Assembly (NCBI GenBank): GCA_963830455.1
Contig: CAWHMT010000002.1
Location: forward strand, 124,001 to 188,000
From: 20CM-2-65-7 sp963830455
GTDB lineage: Bacteria; Gemmatimonadota; Gemmatimonadetes; Gemmatimonadales; GWC2-71-9
Reading direction: 5' to 3'
DNA length: 64,000 nucleotides
Numbering within the stretch: position 1 is the stretch's first letter; each line of letters opens with the position of its first letter. Position numbers and translations under genes: made by a program. Under the pieces are notes generated by a model. That model was given only the letters and a program-made list of their open reading frames with translations. It ran no database searches and was not told the origin of the DNA. Of this stretch, positions 26,643-35,152 are shown one piece after another.

Positions 26643-27470
26643 TTAGCGCGCTGCCATCACCACCCCGGCCCACACCGCCGTCCCCAGCGCCACGTGCGCC
26701 GCCTGAAGCCCGCTGGCCAGGCCCGATAGCACTGTCCCCGCGCCGATCGCGACCTGGAGCGCGATCAGGCCGACCACGATCTTCGGGGTCTTCCCGGGCG
26801 TGCGCACCGCCCACACTGTGGCGACAATCGCGAGCGAATACGCGAGCAAGCGATGTAACCAGTGGATCAGTGCGAGGGGACCCGCGGTCGTCCAGATCTG
26901 GCCGTTGCACAGGGGAAATCCGTGACATGCCGCGGCCGCGCCGACGTTCGCCGTGAGCGCGCCGAACAACACGGTGACAAGGGTGAGCGTGACGATGACG
27001 ATCGGTAGGGGCGCAGCATGCTGCGCCCCTACCTGTCCGGCGGCCGCGATCAATAATGTCGCAAGCAGCAACATCGCCGTACCGAGATGCAGGACGACGC
27101 TCCAGGCGGGCAGCTCGAGCTTCACCGTGATCGCGCCGAGCAGCACCTGCACAATGAGCAGCGCGAGCGCGACATATGATGCGCGAGCGGCCCATCCGCC
27201 CATCCGCCCATCCGCCCGCCGTTGAAGCCACCAGTCGTAGGCTGCGAGCGCGACGACGAGCGTCGACACCAGCGCCGCCACCAGCCGGTGACTCCACTCG
27301 ATCACCGTGCCGATATCGTCGAGCGGTGGAAACAGGTGGCCGTTGCACAGCGGCCAATGATCGCCGCACCCCATGCCCGATCCGGTAATGCGCACGATGG
27401 CGCCGAGGACGATGAGCAGATAGGTGCAGACGGCGGCGGACCAGGCGAGTGTCGCAAAGCGTCGCGTCAT
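26643..27470 (-). CDS. ctaA: Haem A synthase (CtaA/COX15)
   Basis: Oxidises the C8 methyl of haem O for cytochrome aa3-type oxidases; integral membrane. Of 275 residues, the first half has GAIVRITGSGMGCGDHWPLC with the Cys35-Cys42 pair and His61 in EWSHRLVA; the second half repeats the plan with FPLCNGQIW, IHWLHRLLAY and AAHVALG. Eight membrane helices fit the family. Two short repeats lie inside the frame: a perfect 30-base palindrome (27004-27033) and three CCCATCCG units (27191-27214) encoding RADGRMGG; both fall in loops between helices. No ctaB or oxidase subunit is adjacent. Confidence 0.92.
   Translation of the reverse strand: MTRRFATLAWSAAVCTYLLIVLGAIVRITGSGMGCGDHWPLCNGHLFPPLDDIGTVIEWSHRLVAALVSTLVVALAAYDWWLQRRADGRMGGWAARASYVALALLIVQVLLGAITVKLELPAWSVVLHLGTAMLLLATLLIAAAGQVGAQHAAPLPIVIVTLTLVTVLFGALTANVGAAAACHGFPLCNGQIWTTAGPLALIHWLHRLLAYSLAIVATVWAVRTPGKTPKIVVGLIALQVAIGAGTVLSGLASGLQAAHVALGTAVWAGVVMAAR
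27004..27033. repeat. Perfect 30-bp palindrome inside ctaA
   Basis: GGTAGGGGCGCAGCA followed immediately by its exact reverse complement, with the centre between 27018 and 27019. In the ctaA frame it encodes a loop GAQHAAPLP. A perfect palindrome of this length inside a gene suggests a mobile REP-like or repeat insertion tolerated in a loop. Confidence 0.8.
27191..27214. repeat. Three tandem 8-bp units inside ctaA
   Basis: CCCATCCG repeated three times, followed by a partial unit. It encodes a Gly/Arg-rich loop in the protein and keeps no reading-frame multiple of its own (8-base unit). Confidence 0.7.
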
Positions 27471-27499
27471 AGGCGGCGAAATGTATATTCCCGAACCTC

Positions 27500-28912
27500 A
27501 TGTCCGCACCTCTGATGCCGGCCGATCGCTGGGGCGAGCGCCTGATCCGGCGACTCGGCTTGTGGAGCGCGGTCGCCGTGTTGGTGGGCTCCACGATCGG
27601 CAGCGGGATCTTCCGCACGCCGGCCGGCGTCGCGCGCCTCGTCGACGATGTGCCGCTGTTCCTGCTGGCCTGGGTGGTCGGGGCCGCTGTCGTGCTGTGC
27701 GGCGCGCTCACCTACTCGGAGCTGGCCGCCGCGTTTCCCCGCTCGGGCGGGGTCTACGTGTTCGTGCGCGAGGCGTTCGGCCCGCTGCCCGCGTTTCTGT
27801 TCACCTGGGCCGAGCTGCTCGTCATCCGTCCCGGCGCGTACGGCGCGATCGGCATCACGGCATCCGCCTATACGCTGCGGACGTTGGGCCACGATCCCGC
27901 CGCCATCATCGCGAACATCGGCCCGCTGTCGATCAGCGCCGAGCAGCTGCTGGGTGCCGGCTACATCGTGATCGTGGGCATCGTCAACTATTTCGGGATT
28001 CACCGGGGCGCCGTCCTGCAGAACTTGAGTACCATCCTGAAAGTGACGGCGCTCGCCGTGCTGATTCTGGCGGGACTCGTCCTGAGTGGTGAGAGCACCG
28101 CGGTGCCCACCATGCTCGGCCAGCGTGCGCACGTCGGCCTCTCACCCTTCCTGCTCGCGATGGTCGCCATTCTGTGGGCGTACGACGGCTGGGCCGACCT
28201 CGCGTTCGTGGGTGGCGAGGTGATGCAGCCGCAGAAAACGCTGCCGCGCGCGCTCCTCATCGGCACGTCAACCGTCGTGGTGCTGTATCTGGGCGCCAAT
28301 CTCGTCTACCTGCATCTGATCCCGATCCAGCACATGAAGCAGGCTGACCTTGTGGCCGCCGATGTCGCGCGCCTGCTGGTGGGGCCCGGGGGCGTGGTCG
28401 CGATCTCGGCGGTGATCGCGGTGAGCACGTTCGGCACGCTCAACGGCTCGATGATGACCGCGCCGCGGATCTTTTTTGCCGCGGCCGAGGACCGCCTGCT
28501 GCCGAAGGTGCTCGCGCGGGTCGACCCGCGCACGTCGGCGCCCACCGCCGCCGTGGTGCTGATGATCACGATGGGCGTCGTGTTCATCCTCGTGCGGACG
28601 TTTTACGATCTCGCCGAGCAGTTCATCATCGGGATCTGGCCGTTCTATGCGCTGGCCGTGGCGGGGGTGTTCGTGCTGCGGCGCACGCGCCCGAGCCTCG
28701 AGCGTCCCTACATGACGTGGGGATATCCGTTCGTGCCGATCGTATTCCTCGTCGCGGCGCTGTTTCTGCTGGGGAACTATCTCGTGTCGGAGACCGGCAA
28801 GTTTTTGGTGGACTTCGGCATCATTCTCAGCGGCATCCCCGTCTACGTGTTCATGCGGTGGTGGCAGCGGCGCGCGCCTCCGCCGGCGATCTCTCCGACC
28901 CAGCCGAAATAA
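27500..28912 (+). CDS. APC-family amino-acid permease
   Basis: 470 residues with about 12 membrane helices. The first helix carries the family motif VGSTIGSGIFRTPAGVA, followed by LTYSELAAAFPRSGGVYVFV, both typical of the APC superfamily (substrate backbone binding by the unwound GSGIF). It most resembles the LAT/serine-threonine-type exchangers or uptake carriers (AYDGWADLAFVGGEV). Substrate cannot be fixed. It is divergent from ctaA with 29 bases between them. Confidence 0.88.
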   Translation: MSAPLMPADRWGERLIRRLGLWSAVAVLVGSTIGSGIFRTPAGVARLVDDVPLFLLAWVVGAAVVLCGALTYSELAAAFPRSGGVYVFVREAFGPLPAFLFTWAELLVIRPGAYGAIGITASAYTLRTLGHDPAAIIANIGPLSISAEQLLGAGYIVIVGIVNYFGIHRGAVLQNLSTILKVTALAVLILAGLVLSGESTAVPTMLGQRAHVGLSPFLLAMVAILWAYDGWADLAFVGGEVMQPQKTLPRALLIGTSTVVVLYLGANLVYLHLIPIQHMKQADLVAADVARLLVGPGGVVAISAVIAVSTFGTLNGSMMTAPRIFFAAAEDRLLPKVLARVDPRTSAPTAAVVLMITMGVVFILVRTFYDLAEQFIIGIWPFYALAVAGVFVLRRTRPSLERPYMTWGYPFVPIVFLVAALFLLGNYLVSETGKFLVDFGIILSGIPVYVFMRWWQRRAPPPAISPTQPK

Positions 28913-28917
28913 AAGAA

Positions 28918-28938
28918 GGGCGCGATCGCTCGCGCCCC
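28918..28938 (+). terminator. Stem-loop after the permease gene
   Basis: GGGCGCGA and TCGCGCCC pair around a 4-base loop, followed by CTCTAACC. It lies between the permease and the convergent TonB receptor gene; the T-run is weak. Confidence 0.5.
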
Positions 28939-28978
28939 TCTAACCGTCTAACCGTCTAACCGTCTAATTGTCTAACCG
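28939..28978. repeat. Five tandem 8-bp repeats (TCTAACCG)
   Basis: Five contiguous copies of TCTAACCG, the fourth reading TCTAATTG. They fill the gap between the stem-loop and the 3' end of the convergent receptor gene. Confidence 0.9.
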
Positions 28979-28985
28979 TCTCGCA

Positions 28986-31900
28986 TCAGAACGAATACCG
29001 CAGCGTCAGCTGAACCTGGTAGTTGCTGGACGACAGCACCCGGCCCGCGAACGCCTTGGGTGCTCCAGTGGCCGCGTCATACAGCCGCGTGTCGAACGTG
29101 TACGTCGGAATTGACGTTGCCAGCGAGCCCGGATTGCGGCCCGTCTGGATCAGGGCCGACTGGTTGTTGAAAGTGGGGCTGAGCGTCGGCAACTCGATCT
29201 GTCCCCAGTCATGGTTGATGAGGTTCAGCATGTTGAAGATGTCCAGCTGCAGCAGGAACTGCTGGCCGCGCACCGATGGGATCGCCTGCCGGATCGAAAG
29301 GTCCATCCGCTTCTGGAACGGCGAGTAGCAGCTGTTGCGCCCCATGATCCGGCCGCGCTGGCGGTCCAGGCACGGTTGTGAGCTGATGAACCGGTCGAAC
29401 GCCTGCGCGGCGGCGACGTTCTGAACGAACGCTGAGCCCACGCCCGTGCCGATCCGCACTTCGTTCGGATCGGTGGCGTTGCGCGGCACGTAGATCGGAT
29501 CGTTGCCGTTGACCAGATCGCCGTTGATGTCGCCCACCGTCACGTACACGAACGGCACGCCCGAGGTGGCTTCGAAATAGAGCGTGACATCGGTGCGCGA
29601 GGGCAGCGAGTACGTCCCATAGGCCAGGAACCGGTGCGGCCTAGAGAAATTGGATGTCGTGGCCACAACATCTTCGTGCGCGTTCGAGAGCTGCCGGCCG
29701 AAGCGGAAGTTGGAGATCGCGCGGTCCGACGTGAGGCTCTGGACGTCCATCGACTTGAGGTACGTGTAGGCGACGGTTGCCTCGAATCGGCCGCCGAAGC
29801 GGCGATGCAGCTGGCCGGACAATGAATAGTTGTAATCCTTCGACTGGTTCGTGACCTCGATGACGCCTTCGCTGAACGCCACACCGCGCAGCGACGTCAG
29901 CCAGCGCTGATTGACGTTGGTGACGGCGCCGGTCGCGCTGATCGTGTCGGCATACATCACTCGGCCGTCGCGATCGGTGTACACGATACCGTTCGCGCTA
30001 TCCGCGAGGCGTGCGCCCTTGAAGTTCGCGTCGCGCACCAGCACGCCGTTGATCGCCTTGCGGTACAAGCCTTCGATCGTCAGCACGAACCCGCCCGGCA
30101 ATTCCCGGTCGAAGCCGCCCGACAGCGCGAAGTACTGCGGGTACTTGAAATTGGCGTTCGTCGTGTTGACGCCGAGCGTTCCCGCCTGACCCGGACCCGG
30201 GGCGGGCTGGCCGGCGCATGATGTGGGGAGACTGCCGACATCCATCGTGAACGTCGGTACCGTCGCCGCGGTGTTGCAGGCCAACCGCACGAGCCCGAGT
30301 CCCGTGTTGGCGTACGCGTTGCCCAGGAGGATATACGGCGGCGGCCCGGTGAACACCCCGAGGCTGCCGCGAATCTGGTTCCGGCTCTGGCCGCCGAGAT
30401 TGTAGTTGAAGCCGATGCGCGGTGAGAACAGCACGGCCGTCCCAGGTTTTTCGCTCGTGTGGACGGTGAACAGGCCGCCGGTCGCCGAGTCCATCTTCAC
30501 GGCCAGCGTGTCGTTCTCGGGCGGCGTATCGGGCAGCGACGGAATGTCGGCGCGCAATCCCGCGGTGATCGTGAGCTTGTCGTTCACCGACCACGAATCC
30601 TGTCCGTAGAGGCTGAACACCTTCACGTGGAAGTCCGCGGGAATGTCGGCGGGGTTCTGGCTGTTCGCGTACCCGACCGCGTACCCCGCGGGACGGCTGG
30701 CGATCAGGCTGTCGGTGTTGAAGAACTTGTACACGCCGAACGCGCCCTGCGCGAAGTTGTTGAAGATGTGCGTAAAGTCGAGCCGGCCGCCCACGGTGAA
30801 TGTGTGCGCGCCGCGCGGGATCGTGAGGTTGTTGACCACCTCGACGACGTCCTGATCCAGCACGTTGTCCGGGGAGAACTGCTCGGTTCCGAACGTCACC
30901 GAGCGGCGCACGCCGCCCACCAGCACGCCTACGGTCACCTCCGGCGCCTCCTGCGGCACAATCCGCTCGTCACGGATCGTGTTGTAGCCCACGATCAGCT
31001 CGTTCGACAGGCCGTTGGCGAAGTTCGAATAGAGCTGCCCGGTGGTCGAGGTGTTCTTGGCGTCGCGCTTTATGGCGTTCGTGCTGTAGCGGAAGCCCGA
31101 GTTCTGCACCAGCGGATCGGCGTTGAATGTGTTGACGTTGCGGAAGAAGTCGTCCTGGCGGTCGTGATTGATGATCTCGCGGACCACCAACCGGTGCACG
31201 GGACTGATCTGGAAGTCGATCCGCCCGAACAGATTCACGAGCGGCGTCTCTTTCTGCACGGGCTCCACCGACCCGACGTCGAAGCCGTACTGGGTCTGCA
31301 TGACCTGCGTGATCCGGTTCAAGCTGTCGAGCGGAATCACCGGATCATCGGGCGCCGGGGCCGGCTGCCCGTTCAGATAATACGGTCCCGAAGCCGGGTC
31401 CTGGCGCTGTTGCCACTCGGGCGCGATGAAGAAGTGCAGCCGGTCGCGGATGATCGGACCGCCCAGATTGAAGCCGTACTGCTGCACGTCGAACGCTGGC
31501 GTGCGCAGCGGCGAACCCACTAGCTCCACGCCGGCGAGATCGTCGCTGTTGCGATAGGTGTACAGCGCCCCACCGTGCCACTCGTTCGTGCCCGACTTGC
31601 TCACGGCGTTGACCAGCATCCCGGCGAAGCTGCCCTGGCGCACGTCGGTGGGCGTGAACATCACCCGGAATTCCTTGATGGCGTCGAGCGACACGATCTT
31701 GCCGCCCGCGCTTCCCCCCGGAACTCCGCCGGTGGCGCTGAGATTGAAGCGCTCGCTCTGGTTGGCGCCGTCGATCGTGATCGTGTTGTAGCGGTTATAG
31801 GCGCCCGCGCCCGATGCCGCGCCGCTTGCCGGATACACCACCTGTGGCGACAGCTTGAGCTGGTCGACGAAGTCGCGGCTGAACGTCGGGATCCGGCTCA

Positions 31901-32351
31901 CCAGCGTGTCGGAGATCTGCGTCGCCACGCCCTGCCGGGTGGGCGCAAAGTCCGCCGTTGCCGGGACGCTGACCGTCACCGCCGACAGCTCGACGGCCTG
32001 GGCGATCAGCTGGGCGTTGACGTGCGTCGCTTCCGACAGGGTCACGTCCACGTTCTCGCGGATGAACGGCTCGAAGCCGATCGCGCGGATCGTCACGGTA
32101 TAGGGCCCGCCGACCTCGAGGCCTTGCACCAGGTACTGCCCGTTCTCGCGGGTGCGCACCGTCGTCGTGTAGCCGGTGCCGCGATGGGTGATCTGCACCC
32201 CCGCCTGGGCAACCGCCTGCCCCTGCGGGTCGGTGACTTTCCCCGCGATTGCGCCCGTCGTCACGCCTTGAGCCGAACCGAGGCCCGTTCCGAGCATCGA
32301 GAAAACCGCCGTCACCACGAGGGCGCGGCACGAACGAACGATCCAGCGCAT
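28986..32351 (-). CDS. TonB-dependent receptor with carboxypeptidase-regulatory domain (second copy type)
   Basis: 1121 residues. Start MRWIVRSCRALVV with GGAGAGG upstream; the signal peptide ends at Ala27, mature N-terminus Gln28. A CarboxypepD_reg domain follows (GAIAGKVTDPQGQAVAQAGV, GQYLVQGLEVGGPYTV), then a plug (NTITIDGANQSERFNLSATG, AVSKSGTNEWHGGALYTYRN) of the oligopeptide/OAR-type family and a barrel ending YQVQLTLRYSF. Length and plug differ from the receptor at 15417, so they are not recent duplicates. It is not clearly in an operon with lptG, 101 bases upstream. Substrate unknown. Confidence 0.88.
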   Translation of the reverse strand: MRWIVRSCRALVVTAVFSMLGTGLGSAQGVTTGAIAGKVTDPQGQAVAQAGVQITHRGTGYTTTVRTRENGQYLVQGLEVGGPYTVTIRAIGFEPFIRENVDVTLSEATHVNAQLIAQAVELSAVTVSVPATADFAPTRQGVATQISDTLVSRIPTFSRDFVDQLKLSPQVVYPASGAASGAGAYNRYNTITIDGANQSERFNLSATGGVPGGSAGGKIVSLDAIKEFRVMFTPTDVRQGSFAGMLVNAVSKSGTNEWHGGALYTYRNSDDLAGVELVGSPLRTPAFDVQQYGFNLGGPIIRDRLHFFIAPEWQQRQDPASGPYYLNGQPAPAPDDPVIPLDSLNRITQVMQTQYGFDVGSVEPVQKETPLVNLFGRIDFQISPVHRLVVREIINHDRQDDFFRNVNTFNADPLVQNSGFRYSTNAIKRDAKNTSTTGQLYSNFANGLSNELIVGYNTIRDERIVPQEAPEVTVGVLVGGVRRSVTFGTEQFSPDNVLDQDVVEVVNNLTIPRGAHTFTVGGRLDFTHIFNNFAQGAFGVYKFFNTDSLIASRPAGYAVGYANSQNPADIPADFHVKVFSLYGQDSWSVNDKLTITAGLRADIPSLPDTPPENDTLAVKMDSATGGLFTVHTSEKPGTAVLFSPRIGFNYNLGGQSRNQIRGSLGVFTGPPPYILLGNAYANTGLGLVRLACNTAATVPTFTMDVGSLPTSCAGQPAPGPGQAGTLGVNTTNANFKYPQYFALSGGFDRELPGGFVLTIEGLYRKAINGVLVRDANFKGARLADSANGIVYTDRDGRVMYADTISATGAVTNVNQRWLTSLRGVAFSEGVIEVTNQSKDYNYSLSGQLHRRFGGRFEATVAYTYLKSMDVQSLTSDRAISNFRFGRQLSNAHEDVVATTSNFSRPHRFLAYGTYSLPSRTDVTLYFEATSGVPFVYVTVGDINGDLVNGNDPIYVPRNATDPNEVRIGTGVGSAFVQNVAAAQAFDRFISSQPCLDRQRGRIMGRNSCYSPFQKRMDLSIRQAIPSVRGQQFLLQLDIFNMLNLINHDWGQIELPTLSPTFNNQSALIQTGRNPGSLATSIPTYTFDTRLYDAATGAPKAFAGRVLSSSNYQVQLTLRYSF

Positions 32352-32452
32352 GGATGGACCTCTCCTTCGAGGGAGCGAAATCGGGGCTGTGGGGGCTGTG
32401 GTACCCATCGACCGGGAGAAAGTGGTCCCCGGCCGAGACATCGTCAAGGACG

Positions 32453-33571
32453 CTAGGTCGGTGCTTTACGCAGCAGATACACGGCCGCGACACCGACGAG
32501 AATATTCGGCGCCCACGCGGCCAGGAGCGGCGGGAGGACACCGCCCGACCCGATCGCCTTGGCGAGCTGGAACATCAGCAGCACGATGAAGGTGGTGGCG
32601 AGACTCGCGGCGACGCCCCATGCAGCGCCGCTCTTGGGCGTCGTGATCGCGAGCGGAGCCCCGAACAGGGCGATGAACAAACAGATGAACGGAATCGCGA
32701 TCTTCAGCGCGAGCTCGACCTGCAGCTTCTTGGCGTTCGAGCCGCTCCGCGTCAACGCTTCGATGTAGCGGCGCAGCTCGGCATAGCGCATCTCGTCCGG
32801 CGACTTGGGCTCGGCGAGCAGATCCATCGGCCGCTCGCGCAGCGTGCGCGAGCGCAGCGAATCGAACTCGAACGCCACTTCGCCCCCCGGCTGGCTGTCC
32901 GCGAGATAGCGCAGCGTGCCGCGGTGCAGCGTCCATGGGGCCGCCCCCTCCCGTGGTTCCGCCCGAGCGGCTGTGCCGGTATCGGCATACACGGCCCGCT
33001 GCGCGGCGAGGATGATCGTGGGATACGCCGGTCCCGTGCCGTCACGCTCGAGCAGGACGTCGGTCATCTCCCCCATGCGCAGCTCGAGCGAGCGAATCGC
33101 GTACACCCAGCCACGATCCGCCCGATACACGAAGTTGAACCGCGACGTCGTCGAGCGGATCGCCTTCTCGCCCAGCATCTCGAGCCGGCGCGAGGTGGCC
33201 ACGGGCGCGATTTCGCCCAGCAACAGTCCCGCGATCAACGCGGCGCCGGCCGCCAGGAACAGCGGCCGCACCAGCCGGTGAAACGAAATCCCCGACGCCT
33301 TCGCCGCCGTCAGCTCGGAGTTGCGCCCCAGCGCTCCCACCGTGAACACGGTCGCGAACAGGACGGCGACCGGCAGCACCAAAAACATCTTTTCGGGCAG
33401 GTCGAACACGTACGAGAGTGCCACGGCGCCCCGTGAGACGCCGCGGCTCAGATACTGATCCAGCTTGTCCGTCAGGTCGATCACGATGACGAGAATCGGA
33501 AAGCCGATCAGCGTGACGAGAAAGACGCGCAGCCACTCGCTCAGCAGATAGCGATCGAGCGTCCTGCCCAA
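32453..33571 (-). CDS. lptG: LPS export permease LptG
   Basis: 372 residues, YjgP/YjgQ family. Membrane helices lie at both ends (RVFLVTLIGFPILVIVIDL; then IPFICLFIALFGAPLAI and later) with a periplasmic beta-jellyroll domain between. Together with LptF and the ATPase LptB it drives lipopolysaccharide to the outer membrane. The conserved ELTAAKASGISFHRLVRPL segment is the coupling-helix region contacting LptB. It follows lptF in the same direction, separated by 42 bases holding A/T-rich CCGCAAT-like units. lptB is not in the window. Confidence 0.88.
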   Translation of the reverse strand: MGRTLDRYLLSEWLRVFLVTLIGFPILVIVIDLTDKLDQYLSRGVSRGAVALSYVFDLPEKMFLVLPVAVLFATVFTVGALGRNSELTAAKASGISFHRLVRPLFLAAGAALIAGLLLGEIAPVATSRRLEMLGEKAIRSTTSRFNFVYRADRGWVYAIRSLELRMGEMTDVLLERDGTGPAYPTIILAAQRAVYADTGTAARAEPREGAAPWTLHRGTLRYLADSQPGGEVAFEFDSLRSRTLRERPMDLLAEPKSPDEMRYAELRRYIEALTRSGSNAKKLQVELALKIAIPFICLFIALFGAPLAITTPKSGAAWGVAASLATTFIVLLMFQLAKAIGSGGVLPPLLAAWAPNILVGVAAVYLLRKAPT

Positions 33572-33613
33572 TGCGAATCTCGGAATGCGGATCAGGGAGA
33601 GGAGCCTGCATGT

Positions 33614-35122
33614 TCAATTCCGCAATCCGAAATCAACAATCCGCAATTTCTTGATCCACCCGAACAGCCACTCCTTCACTTCGTCCCAGTCCCCGCCGTG
33701 CGACGTGCTGCCGGCGCGGCGCACCGCCCACATCAGCGGCAGCGCGACGCCCAAGAAAATCAGATTGGGCGTCCACATCGCGAAGAACGGCGGCACGATG
33801 AGCCGGTCGCCCAGCTCCTCGCCGCCGATCAGGCCCACGTAGTAGACCGAGAACACGGCGAGGCTCGTGCCGATCACGAGCCCGACGCCGCCGCGGGGAA
33901 ACCGGATCGCGAGCGGCAGGCCCAGCAGCGCGAAGATCACGCACGCGGCGGAGATCGCGAGCTTCTTCTGAATCTCCACCTGATAGATCGCGGCGCGCTG
34001 GCGCGCGGCGCGCAGGCGCTGCTGGTAGGCCGACGTCGCCTGGCTGAGTGGCTGCGCGGTGATCGGCGTGCGGGGCGTGGTGCGCCCGGCCTGACCGCGG
34101 ACCGGCCCCTGCGCGGCTTGCGCGCTGTCGGGCAGCAGCAGCCGTTTGACGGCGCCGGCCAGGCGGCAGTACGCGCTCAGCCGCGCCGGCGTCGAGTCGG
34201 CGACGAGCGGCGGTAACGGATTCACCTGCGCCAGACGCCGCAGCTCGGCGCGGACGGCGTACAAGGCTTCCCGCTGCACGCGCTCCAGGTCCTGACGGGC
34301 GCGCCCGACGACCGCCTGCATGGCGCAGATCGTCATTTCGCGGTCGCCGCGATAGTCGTCGTTCTCGGTCTGCTCGAACTTGTTCGCGATGCCCACCACC
34401 TTGATCCGGTTCGTGACGTAGAACGTGCGGTTGAACTGGTCGGGCTCCGTGCGCTTCACCTCCTGCACGTCACCATCGCGCAAAATGAGGTACAAATCGG
34501 TGCCGCCGGGGGTATAGGCCATGCGACCCGAGTCGGCGCTGATGATACGGCGCCGCTCGGGGTCCTCCAGGTCGTAAATCGTCACATCATTCAGGGTATT
34601 CGCGGCGGGATCGATGCGGGCGGCGCGCAGGAAGAACTGCCCCGGCACGACCTCGTTGATCACCTGTTCCTTCAACTGAAACGTCGGCTTCTTGCGTTGG
34701 ATGTCGACGAGGAGCGTCCGCAGCTCGTGATTGGAGCGCGGCAGGACCTGGTCATTCCAAAAGAGCGAGAGCAGCGCCACGGCCAGCGCGCCGCCGACGA
34801 CCGGGCGGAGCAGCATGCCGACGCTGACACCGCCTGCCCGCATCGCCGTGATTTCGTTGTCCGCGGCAAGGTGGCTGAAGGTGTACAGCACCGCGACCAG
34901 CACGGCCATCGGCAGGGTCATCGCGACGATGAACGGAATGGACAGCGCGAACACTTCGAAGATCACCGTCCCCGGCAGCCCCTTGCCGACGAAGTTGCCG
35001 AACTGCTTCGCGATCTGATTGACGAGCATCGCGAACGTGAGCGCCGCGAGCGCATAGCCGAGCGGAGGGAGGTGTTGCCGCAGGATGTAACGGCTGAGGA
35101 TGCGCACGATTGGTCGCGCCAT
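33614..35122 (-). CDS. lptF: LPS export permease LptF with a periplasmic insertion
   Basis: 502 residues, against about 360 for typical LptF. The core is standard: LSRYILRQHLPPLGYAL, DNEITAMRAGGVSVGMLLRP (coupling helix) and the terminal helices IFALLGLPLAIRFPRGG, FAMWTPNLIFLGVALPL. The extra ~110 residues fall before the last helices (about 270-390) and contain charged helical stretches (QEREALYA-type and QQRLRAARQRAAIYQ) and a proline-rich piece. The last ten residues (LRIVDFGLRN) are encoded by short ATTCCGCAATCC-type repeats (33617-33649). It starts 30 bases from the divergent sprA gene. Confidence 0.85.
   Translation of the reverse strand: MARPIVRILSRYILRQHLPPLGYALAALTFAMLVNQIAKQFGNFVGKGLPGTVIFEVFALSIPFIVAMTLPMAVLVAVLYTFSHLAADNEITAMRAGGVSVGMLLRPVVGGALAVALLSLFWNDQVLPRSNHELRTLLVDIQRKKPTFQLKEQVINEVVPGQFFLRAARIDPAANTLNDVTIYDLEDPERRRIISADSGRMAYTPGGTDLYLILRDGDVQEVKRTEPDQFNRTFYVTNRIKVVGIANKFEQTENDDYRGDREMTICAMQAVVGRARQDLERVQREALYAVRAELRRLAQVNPLPPLVADSTPARLSAYCRLAGAVKRLLLPDSAQAAQGPVRGQAGRTTPRTPITAQPLSQATSAYQQRLRAARQRAAIYQVEIQKKLAISAACVIFALLGLPLAIRFPRGGVGLVIGTSLAVFSVYYVGLIGGEELGDRLIVPPFFAMWTPNLIFLGVALPLMWAVRRAGSTSHGGDWDEVKEWLFGWIKKLRIVDFGLRN
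33617..33649. repeat. Short CCGCAAT-type direct/inverted units at lptF 3' end
   Basis: The stretch holds ATTCCGCAATCCG and, 16 bases later, AATCCGCAATT; a related unit, read on the minus strand as ATCCGCATTCCGAGATT, lies just upstream of lptG. The repeats add the final residues of LptF. Confidence 0.6.
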
Positions 35123-35152
35123 TATATTCGGAACCCCAAGTCTCTACAAGGG

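Noticed and set aside
28939..28978. CRISPR-like array
   Set aside because: Contiguous 8-base units without spacers; a simple tandem repeat.
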